Source of the DNA: CAVQJU01 sp963729215
Lineage (GTDB): Bacteria; Acidobacteriota; Vicinamibacteria; Vicinamibacterales; CAVVIG01
Length of the DNA stretch: 64,000 bases
Direction: 5' to 3'
Assembly (NCBI GenBank): GCA_963729215.1
Contig: CAVSND010000019.1
Coordinates: 62,001-126,000 of the forward strand
Shown: positions 46,332-55,938 of the stretch, in pieces
Layout of the letters: every line of letters starts with the position of its first letter
Position numbering within the stretch: position 1 is the first letter of the stretch
Made by a program: the position numbers and the translations under genes
Notes under the pieces: model-generated
The model's database searches: none
Told to the model about the DNA's origin: nothing
The model's input: only the letters and a program-made list of their open reading frames with translations

Positions 46332-48557
46332 CTACGCCCAGCTGAAGCCGGCCTTCGCGAGCGGCAGCGAGCGCACGCGTTTGCCGCTGGCCGCGAAGAT
46401 GGCGTTGGTCAATGCGCCGATGGCCGGCGGCAGTGCCGGCTCCCCAAGGCCGGTCACGTAGTTGTCCGACGTCAGGAAGTGAACTTCGATCTCGGGCGCC
46501 TGCGAGATGCGCGTGGGCTGATACTGGTTGAAGTTGCCCTGCACCGCGCGGCCCTTGTCGATCGTGATCTCCCAGTTCATCAGGTGGCTCATGCCTTCGA
46601 TGACCGAGCCCTGCACCTGGTTCACGGCCCCCGTGGGGTTGATGATCTGCCGGCCGATATCGCAGGCGACCCAGACCTTCTCGACCTTGATCTTGTTGCT
46701 GGCGTCCACCCGGACCCTGGCGACCTCGGCGAAGTAGCCGCGATGGGCGAACTGCGTGGCGACGCCCATACCGGTGCCCGCCGGGAGTTTTGCGCCCCAG
46801 CCTGACTTCTGGCGGACCAGCTCGAGGACGCCTTTCATGCGGGCCGCGTCCACCTCGCCCTCGGTCAGGCCGACGGGCCGGTCCTTCATCAGCGCCACGC
46901 GCGGCAGGTTCAGCAGATCGAGCCGGAACTGCAGCGGATCCTTTCCGGCGGCGATCGCGATCTCGTCGATGAACGAGTTGAACACCCACGAGAAGCCGTT
47001 GCTGCGCGGCGCGCGCAACGCCCACGTCGGCACGCCGGTCGGCATCACGGACGCTTCGAAGGCAAAATTCGCGGCGTAGGTTGCCGGAAACTCGTCCTTG
47101 TTGATCTGTGCCTGCGGCGCGAAGTTGGTGCCCTCACCGTACGTGACGTAGTGGTTCTTCCACGCGACCAGCTTCCCGCTGGCGTCGACGCCGGCCTTCA
47201 GGTTGTGCCAGCCCCCCGGGCGGTAGTGGTCGTGGCGCATGTCGTCCTCGCGCGTCCACAACAGCTTGATCGGCACGCCGGCCGTTCTCGCAATCTGCGC
47301 GGCCTCGAGCGAGTAGTCGTTCGTCAGGCGGCGGCCGAAGCCTCCTCCCGCCCGGACCATGTGCACCGTGACATCGTTCGGCTCGATCTTGAACAGCGTG
47401 GCTGCCTGCGTCCGCGCGTTCTGGGGCGTCTGGCTCGGCGTCCACAGCTCGAGCTTGTTGCCGTCCCACTTCGCGATGCAGTTCTCGGGCTCGAGCGGCG
47501 CGTGCGAGATGAACGGATACGAGTAGGACGCCTCGACGACTTTCGCCGCGCCGCCGAGCGCGGTGTCGGCGCTTCCGTCCGCTCGAAGCACGAATGCCGG
47601 CTTCTGAGCCGCCAGCTCCGCGGCCTTCGCCGCGTAGCCGACGCTCGACTGCTGGGCCATCGGGCCCTCGTCCCAGGTGACCTGGAGCTTCCGGCGCGCG
47701 CTCTGCGCCTGCCACCAGCTGTCGGCGACGATCGCGACGCCGCTGTGCAGGCCGAGCAGTTCTTTCGTGCCCTCGACGATGAAGGCCTGACGGACGCCGG
47801 GCTGCTGCTTGATGACGTCGAGGTTCGCGGAGACGGCTGTGCCCATGAAGACCGGGCACTTTTCGTACACGGCCCAGAGCATCCCCGGCACCGCCAGATC
47901 GATGCTGAAGATCGGCTTGCCGGTGACGATTGACGCGTTCTCGACGCCGACGTGTGACTTGCCGATGATCTTGTAGTCCTTCGGATCCTTGAGCTTCAGG
48001 GTCTTCAGATCCGGCGCCGGAACCGTCGCCGCCTTCGCCGCCAGCTCGCCGTAGCCCATCGAACGGTTCGACTTCGCGTGCAGCACGCGTCCGCTGGCGG
48101 TCGTCAGCTCGGCTTCAGGAACGTTCCAGGTCTGCGCGGCAGCGGTGAGGATGACCTGGCGCCCGGCCGCGCCCACTTGCCGCAGCGGCTCCCAGTTGGT
48201 CGGCGTCGCGTTGCTGCCGCCGGCGTTCTGCGGGCCGTACTTCACCTGATCGAGATCGGCCTGCTGGATGCGGATGTCCTTCCAGTCAACGTCGAGCTCC
48301 TCGGCGATGAGCATCGGCAGGTGCGTTTTCACGCCCTGGCCGATGTCGGGGTTCTTGGCCATGAGCGTCACGACGCCGTTGCTGGCGATGGTGATGAATG
48401 CCGACGCCGTCAGCGCCGGACTGGTCACGGGAATCTGCGCAAAAACTTCGGTGAACGGCTCGAAGTAGCCGGCGATCATGACGCCGCCGCCCGCGGCGGC
48501 GCTGATGCGGAGGAAATTGCGGCGGGAGAGCGTGGTTGCGACAGAGGAGGCGATCAC
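46332..48557 (-). CDS. Molybdopterin-binding large subunit, xanthine dehydrogenase family (IorB-like), Tat-exported
   Basis: 741 residues beginning at GTG 48555-48557, with GGAGGTG just upstream. A Tat signal (SRRNFLRISAAAGGG) leads a periplasmic enzyme. It has the two Mo-MPT-binding halves: SNGVVTLMAKNPDIGQGVKTHLPMLIAEELD, VRAGGGFGRRLTNDYSLEAAQIA, WALRAPRSNGFSWVFNSFIDEIA, QVQGSVIEGMSHLMNW and the catalytic GLGEPALPPAIGALTNAIF, whose Glu is the base in this family. Members hydroxylate aldehydes or N-heterocycles (isoquinoline oxidoreductase, nicotinate dehydrogenase type). The small 2Fe-2S subunit precedes it with a four-base overlap (GTGA). No cytochrome or MoCo chaperone gene is adjacent, so electron transfer partners lie elsewhere. 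Confidence 0.92.
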   Translation of the reverse strand: MIASSVATTLSRRNFLRISAAAGGGVMIAGYFEPFTEVFAQIPVTSPALTASAFITIASNGVVTLMAKNPDIGQGVKTHLPMLIAEELDVDWKDIRIQQADLDQVKYGPQNAGGSNATPTNWEPLRQVGAAGRQVILTAAAQTWNVPEAELTTASGRVLHAKSNRSMGYGELAAKAATVPAPDLKTLKLKDPKDYKIIGKSHVGVENASIVTGKPIFSIDLAVPGMLWAVYEKCPVFMGTAVSANLDVIKQQPGVRQAFIVEGTKELLGLHSGVAIVADSWWQAQSARRKLQVTWDEGPMAQQSSVGYAAKAAELAAQKPAFVLRADGSADTALGGAAKVVEASYSYPFISHAPLEPENCIAKWDGNKLELWTPSQTPQNARTQAATLFKIEPNDVTVHMVRAGGGFGRRLTNDYSLEAAQIARTAGVPIKLLWTREDDMRHDHYRPGGWHNLKAGVDASGKLVAWKNHYVTYGEGTNFAPQAQINKDEFPATYAANFAFEASVMPTGVPTWALRAPRSNGFSWVFNSFIDEIAIAAGKDPLQFRLDLLNLPRVALMKDRPVGLTEGEVDAARMKGVLELVRQKSGWGAKLPAGTGMGVATQFAHRGYFAEVARVRVDASNKIKVEKVWVACDIGRQIINPTGAVNQVQGSVIEGMSHLMNWEITIDKGRAVQGNFNQYQPTRISQAPEIEVHFLTSDNYVTGLGEPALPPAIGALTNAIFAASGKRVRSLPLAKAGFSWA

Positions 48558-49054
48558 CGGGCACCTCCCTCAATCCGAGCGGAGGAGCCTGTTGGCCTGG
48601 CGCCCAGCGCTGCCGCCTTGTGAATCGCTTCGCGGATACGGACGTAGGTTCCGCACCGGCAGATGTTGCCGTTCATCGCCTTGTCGATGTCCGCGTCGGT
48701 CGGCTTCGCGATCGTGGTCAGCAGCGCTGCCGCCGACATCATCTGGCCGGCCTGGCAGTAGCCGCACTGCGGCACGTCCACTTCCTGCCACGCGAGCTGG
48801 ACGGGATGCGTCCCGTCGGCCGACAGGCCCTCGAGCGTGGTGATTGCCGCGTCCGCAGCGGCCTGCACCTGCGTCTGGCACGACCGGACGGCTTTACCCC
48901 GGAGGTGCACCGTGCACGCGCCGCACTGACCGACGCCGCAGCCGAATTTCGTGCCCTTGAGCCCCACGACGTCGCGGATGACCCAGAGCAGCGGCATGTC
49001 GGCCGGGACATCCACGGTGCTCGTCTTGCCGTTGATAGTGAGCTTGTAGGCCAT
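48554..49054 (-). CDS. 2Fe-2S small subunit of the molybdenum hydroxylase (IorA-like)
   Basis: 166 residues. The N-terminal ferredoxin domain has Cys-x4-Cys-x2-Cys plus a distal Cys (FGCGVGQCGACTVHLRGKAVRSCQ). The C-terminal helical domain binds the second cluster with QCGYCQAGQMM and NICRCGTYVRIREAI. This is the complete eight-cysteine set of IorA/CoxS-type subunits, which pass electrons from the Mo site. It has no signal peptide; it is probably co-exported with the Tat-bearing large subunit. The stop overlaps the large-subunit start by four bases. An inverted repeat element ends 57 bases upstream... of its start at 49111-49191. Confidence 0.93.
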   Translation of the reverse strand: MAYKLTINGKTSTVDVPADMPLLWVIRDVVGLKGTKFGCGVGQCGACTVHLRGKAVRSCQTQVQAAADAAITTLEGLSADGTHPVQLAWQEVDVPQCGYCQAGQMMSAAALLTTIAKPTDADIDKAMNGNICRCGTYVRIREAIHKAAALGARPTGSSARIEGGAR

Positions 49055-49110
49055 ACGGTACCTCTGTGAGGGATCGCGGAGTTAAAACGAGATCGCGGAA
49101 GCAGAGATTA

Positions 49111-49191
49111 AACGCAGAGATCGCAGAGATCGCGGAGTCCTCTTGGTTAGAAACAAGATAGAAACTCTGCGATCTCCGCGATCTCTGCGTT
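49111..49191. repeat. Inverted repeat element, copy 2 (AACGCAGAGATCGCAG arms), upstream of iorA-like gene
   Basis: Left arm 49111-49138 and right arm 49164-49191 (28 bases each, two mismatches, 25-base loop). The inner 26 bases of each arm are identical to copy 1 at 46235-46306; the loops differ. Further partial units (GGATCGCGGAG, GAGATCGCGGAAGCAGAGA) occupy 49071-49110. The whole gap 49055-49218 is this element and its satellites, leaving no obvious promoter for the hydroxylase genes. Confidence 0.9.
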
Positions 49192-49218
49192 GATCCTTTT
49201 CCGCGTTCTCTCGGAACT

Positions 49219-52200
49219 CTATTTCTTATTCTTCGCCAACTGACGGTAATACTCTTCGATCGCCGTCCGGAAGCCGGCCGGCACTTCGTCCGATCCGGAC
49301 AGCGCCAGCGACTCCTGACTCGGTTCCGCCTTCTTCCGCAGGTTGAACTCGAACTGCTGCAGCCGCTCGAGCGCCGCCGCCTGGAGCTTCTCGAGGCCCT
49401 TCAGGTCCTCGTAGCCGCGTTCGTCGCCGAACTGCTTCAGATCGCGAATCACATCGTCGAGGTCCTTCGGGTTGACACCGGCGGCGGTGAGCTCGCGCCG
49501 CAGCTGCTCGGCGTCGCCCTGCCACTCGCGGAATTCGCGGGCGAACTGGCGCCGATCGTTCGGGTTGAACGGCACGAATCCCGACGTGAACGTGTCGTTC
49601 CCGTATCGGGGACCGCCGCCGTAGGCGCCGTTGGGATCGCCCACACGCCCGCCGTTTCCACCCTGCTGGCCCTGTTGACCCTGGCCACCCTGACCCTGTT
49701 GGCCTTGTTGCCCCTGCTGGCCTTGTCCCTGCTGGCCCTGGCCCTGTTGGCCTTGCCCCTGTTGTCCCTGGCCGTTCTGGGCCTGCTGACCCTGACCCTG
49801 CTGTCCCTGCTGGCCCTGGCCCTGCTGGCTTTTTCCGTTCTGCTGACCCTGCTGCTGGCCACCCTGTTGCCCCTGTCCGTTCCGGGCCTGGGCCTGCTGC
49901 TGGCGCATGCGCTCGTTGATCGACTGGAGATTCCGTACGAGGTCGCCGGCCTTGTCGGCGGCGCGCCCGAGCTGGTCCTTCTTCGACTGGTTGCCGAGCG
50001 CCGACCCGGCCTCGCCAATCTTGCGCTGCAGCGCGTCGAGGTTGGCGCCGATGTCGTCTTCCATCGCCTTGGCGTAGTCGCTTGGCGTGCCGCCCAGCTG
50101 CGCGCGCGAGTAGCGAATCTTCTCCCGCACACGTTTGTCTCGAATCGTGCCGGCCGCTTCTTCGAGCTTGCGGGAGGCGTCTTTCTGATCCCGCCGCGTG
50201 TCGTTGGCAATCTGCTCGAGATCCTTCTGCAGCTGCCCGACCTTCGCGTCCATCGCCTCTTTGCGCTGCGCGAGGTTCTGCGCCTTCTGCTGGCGGTCGG
50301 CGCCGGCCTGCGCGCCTTCGAGCCCGTTGACGTCCGACGCCACCTGCTTCTGCTCGTTCGCCAGCGCTTCGGCCTGCTGGCGCGCGGTCTCGATGTCGCG
50401 CTGCGCGCGATCGCCCTGGTTGCGCTCGAGCTTCTGCTGCGCCTGGCGCAGCTTGTCGAGCGCCGCCGTGGCCTGCGCGCCGCCGTCACGCGACCCGTTC
50501 GCGGCGGCCTGCCGCATCGCCTGGGCCGCGTCGCGCATCTGCTTCGCCGCGTCCGACAGATCCTGACGCTGCTGCTCGCGCGTCAGCTGCTCGAGGCGCC
50601 GGGCGGCTTCCTCCAACTCGTCGGCGAGCTGGCGCTGGCTGCCGCCGCCACCGCCGCCGCTGTTCTGCTGGCCCGCCGCGGCCTGGCGCCGCTGACGCTC
50701 GGCCTCCTGCTGCTGCCGCCGCGCCAGGTCCTTCAGCTTCTCGGCGAGCTCGTCCACCTGACGATCGCTCGACTGCTGCTCGGCGCGCTTCTGCATCTCG
50801 TACTGGTTGGCGAGCTTGTCGAGCTCGAGCTCGAACAGGTCCGCGAGATCCTCCGAGAGCTGGCTCTGCTGGCCGCCGCCTCCACCACCGCCGCCCTGGC
50901 GCACCTGCATTTCGTAGTTCTGCTCGGCGTCCTGCAGCAGCTTCAGCGCGCGCTGCTCGGGCGTCAGGGCTTCCTTGGCCTGCTGCGCCTTGAGGTTGCC
51001 TTCGGCCGTCTTCATCTCGGCCGACGCTTTCGGGAGCGCCTCGGCGATGGCCTTGAAGCCGGGATCCACGACGCCGACACGGGCCTGGAGCTTGCCGACC
51101 AGTTCGTCGACCTGCGCACGCAGCTTGGCCTGCGCCAGGTTGAGGAAGACGACGTTCTCGCGGTATTTCTCGGGCGCGAGCCTTCGCCTTGTCCCGCACC
51201 GTGTTGAACGTCGCCGCGACGATCTGCCGCTGTTGTTCCGACAGCTGGCCGACTTCGGCTCCGCCCCCGCCGCCGCCGCCTCCGGCCTGCGACTGTGCCG
51301 GCTTGAAGTCCTTCCGGAACGGACGCACGTTCACGAAGTAGATGTCGCTGGTCGTGGTCTTCGCGCCCTCGGCGGCGTTGTTGTCGGTGGCCTTCGCGTA
51401 GTACGACACGAAGTCGCCCGGCTTCACGTTGAGCTCTTCCAGGTAGATCGTGTGGCCGGCCGACACTTCCTGCAGCGACTTGCCTTCACCGAACAGCTGG
51501 ATGGTCTTTTCGGCGCCGCCGTTGACCGAGTACACGAGCTGCAGCTGCTTGACGCCGAAGTCGTCGCTGGCCTTTGCTTCGACGAAGACTTCTTCCACGG
51601 GACTCGCCGAGTTGTCGCGGCCCGGCTTGGTGAACGACACGACGGGCGGCTGATCCTTCAGGACGTCGATCGTGTACTTGGGTGACGCGTCCACCTGCTC
51701 GCCGTGCGGTCCCGTCAGCTGAATCTTGTAGAAGCCTTCATCTTTGACGGTGAACTTCCCGGTGAGCGTGCCGTCGGCCTGCTTCGCCAGCACGTCGTTG
51801 CTCGACTCGTTGACGAGGATCTTCCCGTCGGGCGCCGTCATGGTCGGCGTCACTTTCATCCACACTTCGGTGCCGCGCAGCGCGGCCACGTCACCGCCCG
51901 TCTCAACCTTCTGGACGGGCAGGCCCGTGTAGGCGGGGAAGTGGTACTCGAGTTCGAGCTTGCCGACCGTCGGCAAATCCAGCACGGACATCGTGAAGAT
52001 AGGCGACGCGACGCCGTTCGATTCGACGAAGTACTCGGTGCCCTTGTCGAGGTGAAACAACATGCCCTCGTAGAGGGACGGGTTGGTGCCGGCGACAAGC
52101 GGAATCTTCTCAAACGCCGCGTCGGGCGACGTGCGGGTCATGAGCGTCGCGTCCTTCGACGTGAACCCCATGAGCTGCGCGCTCACCGGCTGATCCGATC

Positions 52201-52819
52201 CGCGCGGCACCTTCGCGTTCCCCGGCCGCACCTCGATGCTGTACGGGCTCGACTTCTCGGCGGCCCTCGTGATCACGAGCAGCGCGGACATGCCCTGGCG
52301 CAGGTACGCCGGGCCGAGCACGAGGAGCAGGGCGGCGGCCACGGCAACTGCGCCGAGGGTCAGGACGTGGCGTTTGGCCGCCTGACGATCGACCGCGTGC
52401 CCTTCCTGCACTTCGCGGCACTGCGTGATGGCCTGGTCAACGAGCTTCTCGACCAGATGCGGCGAGTGGTCCTTTGCGATTGTCGAATTCGACGTCGCTT
52501 CGATCGCGCTCAGGATGGCGGCTTCGAGCGTCGGATCGTTCTCTTCCAGGTACATCGCGACCTGGCCGTCCGTCACCTGGCGGCGGATCACGCGGGCCAG
52601 GAACTGCCAGACCAGAAGCACGAACACGGCGACTGCCGCGAACCGGAACGTGATGATGGCCGCCGGGCTGAATCGGAGTGCCTGGAGGCTCGAGGCCGAC
52701 AGGAACAGCGCCAGAAGGGTTCCCGCCAGCACCACCACCGCGCCGCGGATGGCCAGGCGCAGGCGCCAGCGGTTTCGCACCGATCGGATGACCTCGAGCA
52801 GCTCGCCGCGACGGTCCAT
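49219..52819 (-). CDS. DUF4175-type membrane protein with long Gln/Gly-rich repeat, one apparent frameshift
   Basis: About 1,200 residues. The N-terminus (MDRRGELLEVIRSVRNRWRLRLAIRGAVVVLAG...) has three hydrophobic helices before residue 190. A large periplasmic beta-rich region follows (YSIEVRPGNAKVPRGSDQPVSAQL ... DDFGVKQLQLVYSVNGGAEKTI). After a break near 51180 (one extra base) comes a long Gln/Arg/Glu coiled-coil region, then about 70 residues of GQQGQ-type repeat (around 49660-49880), and finally a globular tail with WQGDAEQLRRELTAAG and an FRTAIEEYYRQLAKNKK C-terminus. DUF4175 proteins usually sit in MoxR/VWA clusters, as here, as the last gene. GGAGGG lies upstream of ATG 52819. The role is likely structural at the envelope; this is inference. 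Confidence 0.82.
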
Positions 52820-52833
52820 TGGGAACCCTCCAA

Positions 52834-52934
52834 GGAGAGGTTAGAGGTAGGAGGTTGGAGGTTAGGGCCGCGGGATTCGGGGCGCTCTGCCCCAATCTAC
52901 TCTGAACCTCTAACCTCTAACCTCTACCCCCTAC
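52834..52934. repeat. Inverted array of heptamer repeats (GAGGTTA type)
   Basis: The left arm 52834-52867 (GAGAGGTTAGAGGTAGGAGG...) and the right arm 52905-52934 (AACCTCTAACCTCTAACC...) are complementary in pattern around a 37-base GC-rich centre. The heptamer is the same as in the array at 30193-30378, more than 22 kb away. It lies inside the MoxR/VWA operon, between the BatA/VWA gene stop and the DUF4175 gene start. Confidence 0.85.
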
Positions 52935-52946
52935 ATAACGAAAAGC

Positions 52947-54989
52947 TTACAGGAATCTTTCGCCCTGCGACAGCCGATTCGATACGACGGTTTCGACGGC
53001 CAGGAGGAACAAGCCCGTCAGCAGGAGATACCACCACAGCGCCTGCCGCTTCTCTGCATCTTTGACGTCTGCCTGGCTGGTTTCGGTTGGGCCGGCGGAC
53101 GCGGCCACCGTCTGCGTCGCGCGGCCGGTGACGGCCGCGACGAGCTCGGTGGGATCGATGGGCGTCAGGTCGGACTCGGCGGGGTCGATATTGACGGCGA
53201 TCGCCCGCGGCGCGGCCTCGCTTCCTCCGGCCGGCCGCACCTCGTAGATGCCCTGTTCGTCCAGCTCGAGAGGACCCGTCGAGGTGACGCGCTTTCCGGA
53301 CGGCGTGACCACGAGCCAGTTGGCGCGCGCCTTCGTCAGGGCGGACACGTCCACGACCTGGCCGACGGTCATCCATGACCGGGGCGACTCGAATTGCCCG
53401 AGGTACTTCACCAGTTGGTGCACGAGCGGCAGATAGATGGGCTTGAGCGGAAGATCGCTATACGAATCGTCCAGCGTGGACGCCAGGGCGATCACACGGC
53501 CGGCGCCCACCTTCCGCTCGGCCACCGCCACCGCGCCATCGTCGAAACGCGCCAGCACACGGTCGTTGGGACCAGTCGTGAGCGTGCGGTAACGGTAGAT
53601 GCGTGCGGCGGAGAAGTCGCCGCTGCGCGGCGCCTTGAAGAGCTCGAACACGGCGTGGCTGTAGTCGCGGAATCCGATGGTTGCGCCGCGCGACGTTCGA
53701 TCGACGCTGGGTCCGAGCGTGCCGGGCAGCAGATCGGCCTCGCTCTGCGGCCAGCTCGTGTGATCGCCCGCGGCGACCAGCAGTCCGCCGCCACCCTCGA
53801 CGAATTTTTTCAGTGTTCCACCCGCGCCGGCCGTCGGGAAACTCACGTCGTTCAGGATGACGACGGCCCGCTTCTCGAAGTTGGCCGGTGTCACCCGCGT
53901 AACGGGCACGACGTCGGTGTGAAACACGGGCGTGGTGCCGACGGCGAGTGCCTGCGACAGGTAGAGCGCGGAATCGCGCGAATCCGGGTTGGTCACGACC
54001 AGCAGCGAGACCGGCGCGGAGGGCGACACCGTGAAGTGGAAGACGTTGTCGGCCGGCATCGGATCGGTGCCCGCGCGGACGGTGCCCTTGACGATGGGCC
54101 GATCCACGGTGAACTGGGTGAACGAGACGGACGCCGTGGCGTTGGCGCCGATCTTCGCCTGCTGCGTCTGGATCTGATGGCCTTCGACCTCGAGGGTCAC
54201 CGGGACATCGGACACGGCATCGGTTCCCTTGTTGGCAATGCCCGCCGAAACCGTCACGCGTTCCTGCCCCGAGAACGAGGCGCGCGCGAAGGTGACGGAC
54301 GGGATGGCGACGTTGTTCGACGCGGGAGAGGCGACAGACACCGGCGTCAGCGTGTAGCCGTCGCCGAAATGCACGTCCTCCGAGCCCGTCCACCCGGACC
54401 GCTGGAAGTCGCTGATGAGCACCGCTTCGCGGCGGCGGGCCTGCGACCGGCTGAGGATGCTCTCGGCCAGTTTGAGCGCGGGACCGTAGCGCGTGGAGTC
54501 CGCATCCACCTTGGCGTTGTCGACCGCGGCGTTGAGCCTGGCGCGGTCGGTCGTCGCCCGCATGTTCTCTTCGGCGTTCCGGCTGAACAGCACGAACGTG
54601 GCGCGATCGTTGGCGCCGAGCGATCCGATGGCGGCATGCGCCGCGTCGCGCGCGCGCTGCCAGTGATCGCCGAACCCCATGCTGGCCGAATGATCGAGCA
54701 GCACGACGAGCTCGCGGCTGCCGCCGGCCGCGGCGGCGATGACGGCTTCCTGGCGGAGGAACGGACGCGCGAACGCCGCGACGATCATCAGGATCGCCGC
54801 GCACCGCATCAGCAGGAGCGCCCAGTGGCGGATCCGCCGGCGGCGCACGGACTGATACGGGATCCGCTGCACGAACATGAGCGACGGAAACTGGATGACG
54901 CGTTTCCGCTCGCGCTGGATGAGGTGCACGAATATCGGGATGGCTATGGTCGCGCCGGCGAGCAGGAACAGGGGAGTCAGGAAGGCCAT
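52947..54989 (-). CDS. BatA/VWA-domain membrane protein
   Basis: 680 residues. Two N-terminal helices bracket the BatA domain (FLTPLFLLAGATIAIPIFVHLIQRE...VIQFPSLMFVQ, then HWALLLMRCAAILMIVAAFARPF). A von Willebrand A domain begins with LVVLLDHSASMGFGDHWQRA; DxSxS is present as DHSAS, so the MIDAS is essentially intact. Beta-sandwich repeats follow, then a glutamine-amidotransferase-like region (VVILNDVSFPTAGAGGTLKKFVEGGGGLLVAAGD) and a last helix (WWYLLLTGLFLLAVETVVS) that places the mass of the protein in the periplasm. It lies directly downstream of DUF58 in the operon, the usual order for MoxR-associated genes. Confidence 0.88.
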   Translation of the reverse strand: MAFLTPLFLLAGATIAIPIFVHLIQRERKRVIQFPSLMFVQRIPYQSVRRRRIRHWALLLMRCAAILMIVAAFARPFLRQEAVIAAAAGGSRELVVLLDHSASMGFGDHWQRARDAAHAAIGSLGANDRATFVLFSRNAEENMRATTDRARLNAAVDNAKVDADSTRYGPALKLAESILSRSQARRREAVLISDFQRSGWTGSEDVHFGDGYTLTPVSVASPASNNVAIPSVTFARASFSGQERVTVSAGIANKGTDAVSDVPVTLEVEGHQIQTQQAKIGANATASVSFTQFTVDRPIVKGTVRAGTDPMPADNVFHFTVSPSAPVSLLVVTNPDSRDSALYLSQALAVGTTPVFHTDVVPVTRVTPANFEKRAVVILNDVSFPTAGAGGTLKKFVEGGGGLLVAAGDHTSWPQSEADLLPGTLGPSVDRTSRGATIGFRDYSHAVFELFKAPRSGDFSAARIYRYRTLTTGPNDRVLARFDDGAVAVAERKVGAGRVIALASTLDDSYSDLPLKPIYLPLVHQLVKYLGQFESPRSWMTVGQVVDVSALTKARANWLVVTPSGKRVTSTGPLELDEQGIYEVRPAGGSEAAPRAIAVNIDPAESDLTPIDPTELVAAVTGRATQTVAASAGPTETSQADVKDAEKRQALWWYLLLTGLFLLAVETVVSNRLSQGERFL

Positions 54990-55012
54990 GGGATTGGTAT
55001 CGCGCTGCCGAC

Positions 55013-55938
55013 TCAGCGTACTCGCATCATTCTCTCTCTCGACGACAGGTAGCTGAAGAGCGACCGATCGAGCGGTTCAGCCGTGTTGATCATCGTGTAA
55101 TCGATCCGATGCTCCGAGAATTTCGTGGTCAGCGCGTCGATATGCCCGCGAATCAGCTTGCGGTATTCGGCCGCGAACGAGTCGGGCACCACCGGAATCT
55201 GCTCGCCGCTCTCGAGGTCCTCGAAGCTCGACGCGTCGCTGTAGCCGAAGTCGAGCTCCGCAGGGTCGAGGACGTGAAACACGACGAGATCGTTGCCCGC
55301 GAACCTGAGCGGTTTGATCGCTTCGAGGATGACGTCCGGATCCTCGTAGAAGTCCGAGATGAGCACCAGGATGCTGCGCCGTTTGAAGTGCTGCGACATG
55401 TCCTTGAGCGGACTGCGTGAGGTCGCCCCGCCGTTCGGCCTTCGCGCGATCCAGCGTGTGCAGCAGGACGTTGAAGTGTTTGGCCGATGGAGGCACGTAG
55501 CTCACGATTTCGCTGTCGAACGTAATGGTCCCCACGCGATCGCGCTGACGCTGGGCGAGGTACGCCAGACAGGCGCCCAGGAAGCACGCGTACGTGAGCT
55601 TGGTGATCCCCTTGCTGCCGAAGCTCATGGACTTGGAGATGTCCAGGAGCAGCGAGAAGTTGGTGTTGGTGTCGGCCTCGGTACTGCTTCACGTAGAAGC
55701 GATCGGTTCGCGCGTACAGCCGCCAGTCCACGCGCCGGATGTCGTCCCCGGCGACGTACCCCCGGTGCTCGGCAAAGTCGATCGACGCGCCGAAGTACGG
55801 CGCGCGGTGCAGGCCGTTGATGAACCCATCCACCACCGTTCGCGCCAGGAGTTCGAGGCTGCCGATCCGCGCCAGAATCTTCGGATCGACAAACTGCGCC
55901 CCGGGCATCGCCGTGGCGTCGGCGGAATGCTGCTGCAT
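55013..55938 (-). CDS. DUF58 domain protein, two apparent frameshifts
   Basis: About 308 residues reconstructed from three frames. Piece 1: FVDPKILARIGSLELLARTVVDGF, HRGYVAGDDIRRVDWRLYARTDRFYVKQY (the DUF58 signature). Break near 55680. Piece 2: SMSFGSKGITKLTYACFLGACLAYLAQRQRDRVG. Break near 55413. Piece 3: MSQHFKRRSILVLISDFYEDPD ... LDFGYSDASSFEDLESGEQIPV ... FSYLSSRERMMRVR. With both breaks repaired it is a full-length DUF58 protein with the degenerate VWA fold. The ATG overlaps the MoxR stop (ATGTAATG). DUF58 is the constant partner of MoxR ATPases, probably binding or being remodelled by them. Confidence 0.85.

Noticed and set aside
49675..51207. Long plus-strand reading frame of leucine-rich protein
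   Set aside because: It is the antisense shadow of the DUF4175 coiled-coil and Gln/Gly repeat; leucine comes from complementing CAG and CTG-type codons, and no ribosome site or family fits.
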